From: Arcobacter sp. LA11
GTDB taxonomy: Bacteria > Campylobacterota > Campylobacteria > Campylobacterales > Arcobacteraceae
Length of the DNA stretch: 64,000 nt
Assembly: GCF_001895145.1 (NCBI RefSeq)
Contig: NZ_BDIR01000006.1
Coordinates: forward strand, 62,001 to 126,000
Direction of reading: 5' to 3'
Each line of letters opens with the position of its first letter. Position 1 is the first letter of the stretch. Made by a program: the position numbers and the translations under genes. Of this stretch, positions 26,448 to 34,809 are shown one piece after another. The notes under the pieces were generated by a model. That model was given only the letters and a program-made list of their open reading frames with translations. It did not search any database and was not told the DNA's origin.

Positions 26448-26909
26448 ATGAAAAAATCAACAACTCTTATTTCACAAATTATACTTGTATTATCACTTGT
26501 TTCTGGATATTTCTTAATAGACTTTAAAGTATTGCAAAAAAAAATACAAGGAGAAGGTCAATTTGTAGAGCAGAATAAAGATTGTAATTTACGGAAAGGC
26601 CCTTGTGAGGTGATAATTGAAGATGGTTCAAAAGTTATTTTGGAAGTTTTCCCAAGAAATATTCCTATAATGGAAAAAATAAAATTTAAAGTAAGAAGTT
26701 CTGATAGTTCTATTAAAGACTTATCATTAAAAATTTATGCAACAAATATGAATATGGGAACAGTAGAACTTCCACTAGAAAAGCAAACTGATGGTTCGTT
26801 CGAAGTATCAAGTACATTACCTGCTTGTAAAATTGGTGGAATGCATTGGAATGCTGAAGTTCAAAAATCATCTTTATTTAATATTACAGGGGCAAGATTT
26901 CAATTTTAG
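26448..26909 (+). CDS. Periplasmic protein of copper cluster, unknown
   Basis: 153 residues. An N-terminal helix (about 8-28) is likely a signal or anchor; the rest is Lys/Glu-rich with CNLRKGPCEVII (two Cys), a MNMG pair and TLPACKIGGMHWNAEV near the C-terminus, a Cys-Met-His group that could bind copper. Position between PCuAC and SCO1, with 7 and 10 base spacing, indicates an assembly role. Not recognised as a named family. Confidence 0.65.
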   Translation: MKKSTTLISQIILVLSLVSGYFLIDFKVLQKKIQGEGQFVEQNKDCNLRKGPCEVIIEDGSKVILEVFPRNIPIMEKIKFKVRSSDSSIKDLSLKIYATNMNMGTVELPLEKQTDGSFEVSSTLPACKIGGMHWNAEVQKSSLFNITGARFQF

Positions 26910-26919
26910 GAAAAATAAA

Positions 26920-27489
26920 ATGAAAAAAATATCTACATTTCTAATATCTATTGTCATTGCAGCTATAGCAATATATTTTCTTCAGCCTTTTATAAATGAA
27001 TATAAAGAAAAACAAAAATACTCTTTTAATGTTACAAGTTCAAAAGGTGAATTAACAAAAGAAAGTTTCAAAGATAAAGCCTTAGGAATATACTTTGGAT
27101 ATACTTACTGCCCAGATGTTTGTCCTACATCATTGAGTTCTTTAGCGCAAGCTCTAAATACTTTTAGTCAAGAAAAACAAAATAAATTTAGAGGTTTATT
27201 TATAAGTGTTGACCCTAAAAGAGATACAGTTAAAACTTTAGACGAATATAGTAAATATTTTCATAAAAACTTTTTAGGTGCAACTTCAAATAAAGAAAAT
27301 ATAGATGATATTACAAAAAGATATGGCACTTTTTATGAAAAAGTATATTTAGAGGGTTCTAAAATGGACTATTCTGTATCTCACACTTCATATATATATT
27401 TGTTTGATAAAAAAGGAAACTTTTCAGCAAAGATTGATCATTTTTCAGACCCAGAATTTATTAAAAAAGCTTTAGAAAAAATTCTTTAA
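26920..27489 (+). CDS. SCO1/SenC copper-assembly protein
   Basis: 189 residues from ATG 26920 (an upstream ATG at 26791 would overlap the previous gene by 119 bases and lacks a signal). N-terminal membrane anchor (ISTFLISIVIAAIAIYFL), then a thioredoxin-like domain with the copper cysteines GYTYCPDVCPTSL (CxxxC) and the ligand histidine in SVSHTSYIYLF. Inserts copper into CuA or helps cbb3 oxidase; operon with PCuAC supports that. Confidence 0.9.
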   Translation: MKKISTFLISIVIAAIAIYFLQPFINEYKEKQKYSFNVTSSKGELTKESFKDKALGIYFGYTYCPDVCPTSLSSLAQALNTFSQEKQNKFRGLFISVDPKRDTVKTLDEYSKYFHKNFLGATSNKENIDDITKRYGTFYEKVYLEGSKMDYSVSHTSYIYLFDKKGNFSAKIDHFSDPEFIKKALEKIL

Positions 27490-27549
27490 AACTTTCTACA
27501 ATAGCAATTTTATTCTATTTTTAAATATTATATTTTGCTATAATAAATC

Positions 27550-28341
27550 ATGTCACCTTTATTAAACAACATACTATTTGAAAATGTAAGTTTTTCAAGT
27601 GAAGATTTTACTAGACATTATCATGATACTTATACTGTAGGATTAACATACAAAGGCGTTTTAAAATCATTTAATGCAAATCAGAGTTATGATTCATATG
27701 AATACTCAATTCGTATAAATAATCCAGGAGAAGTACATGCAGGAAAGTCAAAAGAATGGTCTCACGTAAATTTCTATCCTACTGTTGAAATGATGTCAAA
27801 TCTATATGAACAAATTTTCAATGAAAAAAAAATCCCCTATTTTGAAAGACATATAGTAGATAATAAAATACTATTTTTAAAGCTGCATAATTTTTTTGAT
27901 GCCTATTTTAAAAAAGATGATGATATGTTAATTGAAAGTAATTTAATAGATGCTCTTTCAAATTTAATACTTACATCTACAATTTATACAAAAAATTGTA
28001 AACAAATTTTTGAAGATAAAAAAATCATCAAAAATACATATGAACTAATAAATGACTCTATTGATACAAACTTTACCTTAGAATCATTAGCTTCAAATGT
28101 AAACCTTAGCAAATATCATTTTTTACGATTGTTTAAAAAAGAATTTGGCTTAACTCCACATGCTTTTATTATAAACGAAAGATTAAACCGTGCAAATAAA
28201 CTTATTCAAAATGGTCTTTCTATAAGTGAAGCAAGTATTCAAGTTGGTTTTAATGACCAATCACATTTTTCTAGAAATTTTAAAAAGTATTTTGGATATA
28301 CACCATCTTATTTACAAAAAAATAGCAATATTATTCTATAA
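27550..28341 (+). CDS. AraC-family transcriptional regulator
   Basis: 263 residues: cupin-like N-terminal ligand domain (about 1-150) with RHYHDTYTVGL, then two helix-turn-helix motifs: NFTLESLASNVNLSKYHFLR and ISEASIQVGFNDQSHFSRNFKKYFGYTPSYL. A TATAAT at 27539-27544 ends five bases before ATG 27550, so the mRNA may be leaderless. It is followed by an EamA transporter it probably controls. Confidence 0.88.
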   Translation: MSPLLNNILFENVSFSSEDFTRHYHDTYTVGLTYKGVLKSFNANQSYDSYEYSIRINNPGEVHAGKSKEWSHVNFYPTVEMMSNLYEQIFNEKKIPYFERHIVDNKILFLKLHNFFDAYFKKDDDMLIESNLIDALSNLILTSTIYTKNCKQIFEDKKIIKNTYELINDSIDTNFTLESLASNVNLSKYHFLRLFKKEFGLTPHAFIINERLNRANKLIQNGLSISEASIQVGFNDQSHFSRNFKKYFGYTPSYLQKNSNIIL

Positions 28342-28394
28342 GTAACTTTTATTTTAATATATACTTCGTCATTCAAACTAGAAAGAAATAAATT

Positions 28395-29282
28395 ATGACA
28401 AATACAAACAAAAATATATTCTATATCTTACTTTTTTTCGCCATGATTGGATGGGGTGGTTCTTGGGTTAATATAAAAATTTTAAGTAACTATTTAAATG
28501 AGTTTGAAACTATGTTTTTTAGATTTTTTATTACTGCTATTACAATGATTCCTATAATCTTAATTTTAAGAAAATCATTTAAAATCAACTTAAAAGCTTT
28601 TTTCTTTGTAATATTAACATCTATTGCCATGATTACATATATGAAATATTTTTATTTAGGTACAAAATTTGGTACAGCCTCTTTAGGTGGTGCCTTTGTA
28701 ACTAGTTTAATCCCTATAAACACTTTTTTAATAATGGCTATATTAGGAAGTAAAAAAATCTCAAAAAAAGATAGTTTTGCCCTTGCTCTTGGAGCAATTG
28801 GAGTTATGACGATGTTAAATGTTTGGTCTTTTAAATCTGAAGAAATATTTGTTATCCATAATCTATATTTTATTTTAGCTTCAGTTCTTTGGCCACTTGT
28901 TACAATACTTAGTTCAAAGGCGACTAAAGTTTCACCTATAGTTTTTACATTATATTTATATATTGTAACTTGTATCTTAAATCTTATATTCTTTGTGGAC
29001 TTAACAACAATAGAATATGAAAAACTTGATTCACTTTTTTGGATAAACATGCTTTGTTTATCAATTGTTGCATCAACTTTTGCAAATACAATTTATTTTT
29101 TAGGAGTTGAAAAGTTAGGAGCTAGCGAAGTTAGTACTTTTATATTTTTAGTTCCTTTTGCAGCTATTACACTTAGTGCAATATTCTTAAAAGAAGAAGT
29201 GACATTTTCAATAATTATTGGAACAATTTTAACTATAATTGCAGTAAAAATTTTAAACAATATTAAAATACTAAAAAAGTAG
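28395..29282 (+). CDS. EamA/DMT-family transporter
   Basis: 295 residues, ten transmembrane helices in two EamA halves (MIGWGGSWVNIKIL at the start of the first, ASTFANTIYFLGVEKLG in the second). The AraC regulator lies 53 bases upstream in the same orientation. Substrate (amino acid or metabolite export) is unknown. A short decayed duplicate of its 3' end occurs at 38648. Confidence 0.85.
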   Translation: MTNTNKNIFYILLFFAMIGWGGSWVNIKILSNYLNEFETMFFRFFITAITMIPIILILRKSFKINLKAFFFVILTSIAMITYMKYFYLGTKFGTASLGGAFVTSLIPINTFLIMAILGSKKISKKDSFALALGAIGVMTMLNVWSFKSEEIFVIHNLYFILASVLWPLVTILSSKATKVSPIVFTLYLYIVTCILNLIFFVDLTTIEYEKLDSLFWINMLCLSIVASTFANTIYFLGVEKLGASEVSTFIFLVPFAAITLSAIFLKEEVTFSIIIGTILTIIAVKILNNIKILKK

Positions 29283-29368
29283 ATATCTCTTAATTACAAA
29301 AACATCATTCTCTATATTTTTCAATATAAAAGATGAAGACATGAACGAACCTCACATTAAATCAATAA

Positions 29369-29426
29369 TTGTCAAGAAAATGTCAAAAAATATATCATAC
29401 TAAAATTGACATTATATTGATATATT
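29369..29426 (+). promoter_or_regulatory. Response-regulator-type promoter, copy 1
   Basis: TTGTCAAGAAAATGTCAA (29369-29386): TGTCAA repeated with an 11-base period, the direct-repeat layout of OmpR/PhoB-class boxes. A TTGACA (29406-29411), the inverted form of TGTCAA, begins exactly 37 bases after the box start, and TATATT at 29421-29426 is a -10 candidate. The same three elements at the same spacings recur at 30554 and 38378. Confidence 0.7.
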
Positions 29427-29432
29427 TATAGA

Positions 29433-29663
29433 TTGAAAGAATTTGTTATGAAATTTACCATTAAGATAGTTCTTTGAAAGTTAATTTCTATAATTGTAAT
29501 TTTTTTATTTCCTTAAGTATTCTAACTTTTAGTGCTTAAGAAACTGTATATATATTTAAAATGAATCATATAGGATTAATAAACTATTTAAAAGTTTAAA
29601 TAGTTCAAGCAAAAGTAAGAATTTAGAACCCTTCATTATTTTCAAGTTAACTTGAATTTTTTT
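29433..29663 (+). ncRNA. Candidate short RNA or leader before the response regulator
   Basis: Starting near the predicted start site of promoter copy 1, the region carries only a nine-codon ORF (ATG 29448, stop 29475), then an 11-bp hairpin AACTATTTAAA-AG-TTTAAATAGTT (29582-29605) and a terminator-like TTCAAG-TTAA-CTTGAA followed by seven T (29641-29663). The stop-rich sequence after the ATG may instead be a dead gene. Speculative. Confidence 0.35.
29641..29663 (+). terminator. Terminator-like hairpin upstream of the response regulator
   Basis: TTCAAG-TTAA-CTTGAA with a 4-base loop followed by a T tract. It lies between promoter copy 1 and the response-regulator TTG at 29698, so it could terminate a short RNA or act as attenuator. 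Confidence 0.5.
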
Positions 29664-29697
29664 GTTTAAAGAGAGTTTCGAAAAAGAGGTAGAATAA

Positions 29698-30402
29698 TTG
29701 AATATAAAAAATGTACTTTTGATAGAAGATAATTTAGAACTTCAAACACTTATAAGTAATTTTCTAAAATCCTATGACTACGTTTGTAAAGTATATTCAG
29801 AACCAGTAGAAGCATTAAAAGATTTTGAAGAAAATCATTTCAAGTATGCTATTGTCATTTTAGATTTGGGTCTTCCAAAAATGGATGGATTTGATCTTTT
29901 TAAAAAATTAAAAGAAGTTAGAGATATACCAATAATAATATCAACAGCAAGGGATGATATTGGTAATAAAATCTATGGGTTTGAGTTAGGTGCTGCTGAC
30001 TATCTATCAAAACCTTATGAGCCAAGAGAATTGGTGTTAAGAATTGATGCAATATTAAAACGATATGAAAATGACAAAGAAAAAATATATAAAAATAACA
30101 AAGAACTTAAAATTGCCGATTTAATAATAGACATGCGTAAAAATAAGGTATTTTTGGAAAATCAAGAAATAGAATTTACCAAAATTGAATCAGAAATATT
30201 TTTTATGTTTATCTCTAATATTAATAAAGTAGTTTCTAGAGAAGATATTGTCAATCAAACCTCTTTAAAAAAAGATACTAAAAATAGAACTATAGACACA
30301 CATATTAGTAATATACGGTATAAAATAAATGATGACCCTAAAAATCCCACATATATTAAATCAGCATGGGGAATAGGATACAAGTTTATCAATAAAAACT
30401 AA
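29698..30402 (+). CDS. OmpR-type response regulator (orphan)
   Basis: 234 residues. Receiver domain with phosphoacceptor Asp56 in VILDLGLPKMDG, the acidic pair in LIEDN, and Lys in LSKPYEPRE; winged-helix DNA-binding C-terminus with REDIVNQTS.. and the recognition region RTIDTHISNIRYKIND. The start is TTG 29698 with AGAGGTAG upstream. No histidine kinase is next to it, so its partner is elsewhere or lost. It lies between two copies of a promoter whose repeats match the 11-base layout expected for its class, so it is the obvious candidate to bind them and regulate the Mrp operon. Confidence 0.9.
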   Translation: MNIKNVLLIEDNLELQTLISNFLKSYDYVCKVYSEPVEALKDFEENHFKYAIVILDLGLPKMDGFDLFKKLKEVRDIPIIISTARDDIGNKIYGFELGAADYLSKPYEPRELVLRIDAILKRYENDKEKIYKNNKELKIADLIIDMRKNKVFLENQEIEFTKIESEIFFMFISNINKVVSREDIVNQTSLKKDTKNRTIDTHISNIRYKINDDPKNPTYIKSAWGIGYKFINKN

Positions 30403-30553
30403 GTACTCATTTCACTTATTTTATCACTTTTAATATTTATTATAAGAGTCTTTTTTTACAATTTATAATTTAAATACAATCTATTCACCTTAACACTGTA
30501 AATGTTATCTAATATAAACCTTTTAGAAGTAAGTTTTTCCATTAAATTAAAAA

Positions 30554-30611
30554 TTGTCAAGAAAATGTTAATGAATATACCATATTAAAATTGACACTAT
30601 CTTGATATATT
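30554..30611 (+). promoter_or_regulatory. Response-regulator-type promoter, copy 2 (mrp)
   Basis: TTGTCAAGAAAATGTTAA (30554-30571), TTGACA (30591-30596, 37 bases from the first box) and TATATT (30606-30611). Sequence between the boxes is also largely conserved with copy 1. Directly upstream of a 25-residue ORF and the mrp operon. Confidence 0.7.
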
Positions 30612-30645
30612 TACAACTCTAAAAGTCAGTTTTAAAGGATTAATT

Positions 30646-30723
30646 ATGGGAATTGTTATAAAGATGGCTATCTTAGTAGTATCTAGTTTTGTATTAATAG
30701 GGCTTATTAGTCATTTTGCCTAG
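30646..30723 (+). CDS. 25-residue membrane peptide at head of mrp operon
   Basis: ATG 30646 with an AAAGGA site 6 bases upstream; MGIVIKMAILVVSSFVLIGL then ISHFA, one transmembrane helix. It is the first ORF after promoter copy 2 and before mrpE. Could be a small membrane protein or a leader peptide. No family known. Confidence 0.45.
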   Translation: MGIVIKMAILVVSSFVLIGLISHFA

Positions 30724-30764
30724 TGTAAAAAATATAGCAATATAATTCTAATCAGAAGATATAA

Positions 30765-30790
30765 AGTTAAGATTTAAAAAAGTCTTAACT
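30765..30790 (+). other. Stem-loop in mrp leader
   Basis: AGTTAAGA / TCTTAACT, 8 bp with a 10-base loop between the small ORF and mrpE. No T tract. Possible RNA processing site or weak attenuator. Confidence 0.35.
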
Positions 30791-30879
30791 AATTATAACA
30801 AAAAAACAAACAGGCTTTTTATGCCCATAAAACGTTCAAATATTGTAAAAAATTTAATATTGAGGAGTAAAAAATTATA

Positions 30880-31362
30880 ATGACAACTAGGTATTATTTT
30901 ATTTTAGCTTTTGTCCTTGCCCTATTTTGGTTTTTATTATCCGGCCACACCAGTATATTATTGCTGACTCTTGGTCTTGCATCTATAATTCTGGTTACAT
31001 GGTTAGTTAGTCGTATGGATCGCAACGATAATGCTCCAATTCGTATGTTATTTTCTATAGAATTTCTTTCTTATCTTGCTTGGCTTGTTTGGCAAGTTCT
31101 TCTTACTAACATTGATGTTGCACGTCGTATTTGGAAAACATCATTGCCAATTAAACCCACATGTCGTAAGATTAAAGTAAGTGTCAAAAATCCACTAATC
31201 AAAACCATTTATGCAAATTCAATAACATTGACACCAGGTACAGTAACTACTGAGGTAGGTGAAGATTACTTTATTGTACATGCACTAAATGTTGAAGGTC
31301 TAGATGAATTGGAAGAAGGTGAAATGGAAAGACGTCTTATTCGTCTGGAGGAAAAACAATGA
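30880..31362 (+). CDS. mrpE: Mrp antiporter subunit E
   Basis: 160 residues: two N-terminal helices then a cytoplasmic domain, with RRIWKTSLPIKPTCRKIKVS and TLTPGTVTTEVGEDYFIVHALN, the MrpE signature. Part of a multi-subunit Na+ (or K+)/H+ antiporter complex. GAGGAG at 30862-30867 is the ribosome site, somewhat far (12 bases). Start of an operon whose genes overlap by four bases throughout. Arginine is mostly CGT here, unlike the AGA-rich neighbours. Confidence 0.92.
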   Translation: MTTRYYFILAFVLALFWFLLSGHTSILLLTLGLASIILVTWLVSRMDRNDNAPIRMLFSIEFLSYLAWLVWQVLLTNIDVARRIWKTSLPIKPTCRKIKVSVKNPLIKTIYANSITLTPGTVTTEVGEDYFIVHALNVEGLDELEEGEMERRLIRLEEKQ

Positions 31363-31625
31363 TTGCTGCTGCTATAGTTGCCTTGCTAATTACACTAGCA
31401 TTGACATTAGTTCGTGCCTTTCTAGGCCCAAGTATTTATGACAGAATACTTGCCGTTAACTCTTTTGGTACTAAAACAGTTTTATTAATTGTTGTTGGTG
31501 GACATGCACTAGGTTGGTTTAGTTATATAGATATTGCATTAATGTATGCGTTAATTAACTTTGTTGGAACTCTAGCTGTAATGCGTTTTTTTGAACAATA
31601 TAATCCACAAGGAGAACAGTCATGA
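31359..31625 (+). CDS. mrpF: Mrp antiporter subunit F
   Basis: 88 residues, three helices with LVRAFLGPSIYDRILAVNSFGTK, the MrpF core. Its ATG overlaps the mrpE stop (ATGA), and its stop overlaps mrpG similarly, so it is translationally coupled. Confidence 0.92.
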   Translation: MIAAAIVALLITLALTLVRAFLGPSIYDRILAVNSFGTKTVLLIVVGGHALGWFSYIDIALMYALINFVGTLAVMRFFEQYNPQGEQS

Positions 31626-31984
31626 CAATTATTAGCTTATTAAGTGATATTTGTTTACTTCTTGGAGGTATTTTTACTATAACTGGTGCAGTAGGTTTAT
31701 TACGTCTACCTAGTTTTTATACTAGATTACATGCAGCTAGTGTTACAGAATCACTAGCTGCCCCATTATTAATTGTCGGGATTATGTTAGATACTGGATT
31801 TACACTAGATGCTGCTAAATTAGTCCTTATAATTGTTATCATGGTAGTTTCTAACCCAACTATTACTCATGCTTTATGTCGTGCTGCTGTCCATGGTGGT
31901 ACAACACCTGAGATGGAAACTAAAAACACTAATAAAGAACAATCGCAAACTGAAACAGAGCTTTCAGGTAAGGAGTCAAAGTGA
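31622..31984 (+). CDS. mrpG: Mrp antiporter subunit G
   Basis: 120 residues: three helices (GGIFTITGAVGLLRLPSFYTRLHAAS is the MrpG signature) then a hydrophilic Thr/Glu/Lys tail. Coupled to mrpF by ATGA and to the next gene by GTGA overlap. Confidence 0.92.
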   Translation: MTIISLLSDICLLLGGIFTITGAVGLLRLPSFYTRLHAASVTESLAAPLLIVGIMLDTGFTLDAAKLVLIIVIMVVSNPTITHALCRAAVHGGTTPEMETKNTNKEQSQTETELSGKESK

Positions 31985-32952
31985 TAGAGAATCTTCACTT
32001 ACTAATTGATGTTTGTTTGCTAGCTTTTCTAATACTAATTGTTTTTGCAACTATGAAAATAACCAATTTATTCGTTGCTACTATGCTATTTGGTATTTTT
32101 AGTTTTGTTACGGCCTTATTATTTCTAGACCTAGACGCAGTAGATGTTGCTTTTACTGAGGCTGCAGTTGGTGCTGGATTTTCAACAGTACTGATGTTAT
32201 CAGCTTTAAAACTTACTGGTGCAGTAGAAAATGCTAAACACCGTCATTCAGCATTGGGATTATTTATTGTAGTACTTACTGGTGCTGCTTTAATCTATGG
32301 TACAGCAGACTTTCCAATTATGGGAGATGCTAATGCTCCAGTACATCTACATGTTGCTCCTGAATTTATTCAGTTGACACAAGAAAAAATTGATATTCCC
32401 AATGTAGTAACTGCTGTACTGGCAAGTTTTCGTGGTTATGACACTTTTGGTGAAACAGTGGTTATATTCAGTGCAGGTGTTGCAGTATTACTTCTACTTG
32501 GAATGGGACATGTGGAACCTAAACAAGAACCAGAACAAAACATGGTTTTATGGGTAGTTGTTAAACCTTTTATAGCACTAATTTTAATTTTTGGACTTTA
32601 TGTACAATTTCATGGTGATTTTGGCGCAGGAGGTGGTTTTCAAGCAGGGGTAGTTTTCGCTAGTGGCTTTATTTTGTATAGCCTAGTTTTTGGAGAAGCT
32701 TATGCAAGGAAAGTTATTCCAGCTAGGGTTTTACCTAGATTTTCTGCACTAGGTGTATTAATTTATGGTATAACGGGGCTTGTAAGTCTTCTATCAAATA
32801 AGCCTTTTCTTGACTATAATGCATTATCTTCTAATCCTATAAGTGGTCAACATATGGGTATATTACTGGTTGAAGCTGGCGTTGGGTTGGCAGTATTTTC
32901 TACAGTATTACTAATCTTTTATTCTTTTTCTGGAGTGAATCATAATGAATGA
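31981..32952 (+). CDS. Mrp subunit: MrpA C-terminal domain fused to MrpB
   Basis: 323 residues. The N-terminal part is the MrpA C-terminal (DUF4040) domain with FGIFSFVTALLFLDLDAVDVAFTEAAVGAG; the C-terminal part is MrpB-like with FHGDFGAGGGFQAGVVFASGF. In canonical Mrp systems these domains sit in a large MrpA and a separate MrpB; here they form one protein and no full-length MrpA is present. Start is GTG 31981 overlapping the mrpG stop. Confidence 0.88.
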   Translation: MIENLHLLIDVCLLAFLILIVFATMKITNLFVATMLFGIFSFVTALLFLDLDAVDVAFTEAAVGAGFSTVLMLSALKLTGAVENAKHRHSALGLFIVVLTGAALIYGTADFPIMGDANAPVHLHVAPEFIQLTQEKIDIPNVVTAVLASFRGYDTFGETVVIFSAGVAVLLLLGMGHVEPKQEPEQNMVLWVVVKPFIALILIFGLYVQFHGDFGAGGGFQAGVVFASGFILYSLVFGEAYARKVIPARVLPRFSALGVLIYGITGLVSLLSNKPFLDYNALSSNPISGQHMGILLVEAGVGLAVFSTVLLIFYSFSGVNHNE

Positions 32953-33331
32953 GTTATTAGGACATTTTAATTACTGGATAGTAATTTTTCTAATGATGAT
33001 GGGATTATATATGGTAATTGCATCATCTAATTTAATTAAAAAATTGATTGGTCTTTCTGTCTTTCAAGCATCGGTATTTATATTATATATTACTTTTGGA
33101 AAGATAACGGAAGGTAGTCCACCTATAATCACCGACAATGTTGATATTTATTCTAACCCTTTACCTCATGTACTTATTCTAACAGCTATTGTAGTTGGTG
33201 TTGCAACAACATCTGTTGGATTAGCATTAATTGTACGTATTCAAGAAGCTTATGGTAGTACAGATGAAGATGATATACATGATATGGATGATAATGATGA
33301 TTTTAACCCTAAAAACAGGAGTATAACTTGA
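32945..33331 (+). CDS. mrpC: Mrp antiporter subunit C
   Basis: 128 residues, NuoK-like: three helices with NLIKKLIGLSVFQASVFILYI, followed by LPHVLILTAIVVGVATTSVGLALIVRIQE and an acidic tail (STDEDDIHDMDDNDDF). Starts within the end of the preceding gene. Confidence 0.92.
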   Translation: MNELLGHFNYWIVIFLMMMGLYMVIASSNLIKKLIGLSVFQASVFILYITFGKITEGSPPIITDNVDIYSNPLPHVLILTAIVVGVATTSVGLALIVRIQEAYGSTDEDDIHDMDDNDDFNPKNRSIT

Positions 33332-34809
33332 ATCAAATGACACATTTACCTGTTCTTATTGTTGTAACACCATTACTAGCAGCAGCACTAATTGTATTAC
33401 TTAATAGTAGAAAAGGCGCTTGGTTAATCACCTTATTGACATCACTTTTTTGTTTTTATGCTTCAATCAGTATGTTACAAATGTTGCAAGAAGTTGATGT
33501 ACTAATTTACACGCTTGGTGGTTGGCAAGCACCCCTTGGAATTGAACTTCGTATTGATGCACTAAGTGTCTTACTTTTATTAATTTTATCTGGTTCAGCT
33601 TCACTAGTCAGTATATATGCACTAAAAAGTGTTGAAAAAGAGATTGCAGAAGGAAAACAAGTTCTATTCTATTCAGCCTTTTTATTAGTTATGGCAGGAC
33701 TTATTGGTATTAGTATTACTGGCGATGCATTTAATGTTTTCGTCTTTTTAGAGATATCTTCTCTTTCTACCTATGCAATAATAAGTATGGGGAAAGATCG
33801 TCGTGCTCTGCATGCTTCATACCAATACCTTATCATGGGGACAATTGGTGCAACCTTTATTCTAATTGGTATTGCCTTTTTATATGTAATGACAGGGACA
33901 CTAAATATGAATGATCTAGCACAACGTATACCAGCAGTTGCTGATACTAGTGCTATACGTGCTGCTTTTGCCTTTATTACAATTGGTGTAGGTATTAAAG
34001 CAGCAATGTTACCTTTACACCAATGGTTGCCAAATGCTTATGCTTATAGTCCATCTGTAGTTTCAACTTTCCTTGCGGCAACAGCAACTAAAGTTGCAGT
34101 TTATGTAATGATCCGTTTTGAATTAACTATATTTGGTATAGAGTTTTCACTTCTTGAAATGCCATTTGATAAAATATTAATGATACTTGGTACATTGGGT
34201 ATTTTAGGTGGTTCTATTTATGCTATTTACCAAAGCAATGTTAAACGTATGCTAGCATATTCTAGTATTGCTCAAATTGGTTATATGTTATTGGCTATAG
34301 GTCTTGCAAGTCACCCAGGTTTTACTGCTGCATTGTTACATATGTTCAACCATGCCTTAATAAAAGGAAGCTTATTTATGGCACTTGGAATTGTGTTCTT
34401 CCGATATGCTAGTACAGAGTTATCTGTAATGTCAGGTATTGGTAAGACTATGCCCTTAACTATGGCTGCCTTTACTATAGGTGGTTTAAGCTTAATAGGT
34501 GTACCAGGAACTGCTGGGTTTGTAAGCAAATGGTACCTTGTAACTGCTTTACTTGATGCTTCATTATGGCCAATAGCACTATTAATACTTGTAGCTTCTG
34601 TATTGACACTGATTTATGTAGGTCGAGTTATAGAAGTTGCTTATTTCAGACCTGCGCCAGAGGGAACTACTCAGAAAAAAGTACCAGCAACGATGATAGT
34701 CACTTTATGGATATTTGCTCTAAGCAATATTTATTTTGGTTTAAACATTGATATCAGTTTAGGTATATCATCTCTTGCAGTAGATCAGATAATAGGGGTT
34801 AGACCATGA
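33328..34809 (+). CDS. mrpD: Mrp antiporter subunit D (ND-type), copy 1
   Basis: 493 residues, about 14 transmembrane helices, a homolog of complex I NuoN/NuoM antiporter-like subunits. Key region: VFVFLEISSLSTYAIISMGKD with the glutamate-bearing TM5 and GVGIKAAMLPLHQWLPNAYAYSPS with the lysine TM7 motif. TTG start at 33328 (TTGA overlap with mrpC stop); an ATG nine bases downstream is an alternative. One of three ND-type subunits in this operon. Confidence 0.9.
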   Translation: MNQMTHLPVLIVVTPLLAAALIVLLNSRKGAWLITLLTSLFCFYASISMLQMLQEVDVLIYTLGGWQAPLGIELRIDALSVLLLLILSGSASLVSIYALKSVEKEIAEGKQVLFYSAFLLVMAGLIGISITGDAFNVFVFLEISSLSTYAIISMGKDRRALHASYQYLIMGTIGATFILIGIAFLYVMTGTLNMNDLAQRIPAVADTSAIRAAFAFITIGVGIKAAMLPLHQWLPNAYAYSPSVVSTFLAATATKVAVYVMIRFELTIFGIEFSLLEMPFDKILMILGTLGILGGSIYAIYQSNVKRMLAYSSIAQIGYMLLAIGLASHPGFTAALLHMFNHALIKGSLFMALGIVFFRYASTELSVMSGIGKTMPLTMAAFTIGGLSLIGVPGTAGFVSKWYLVTALLDASLWPIALLILVASVLTLIYVGRVIEVAYFRPAPEGTTQKKVPATMIVTLWIFALSNIYFGLNIDISLGISSLAVDQIIGVRP

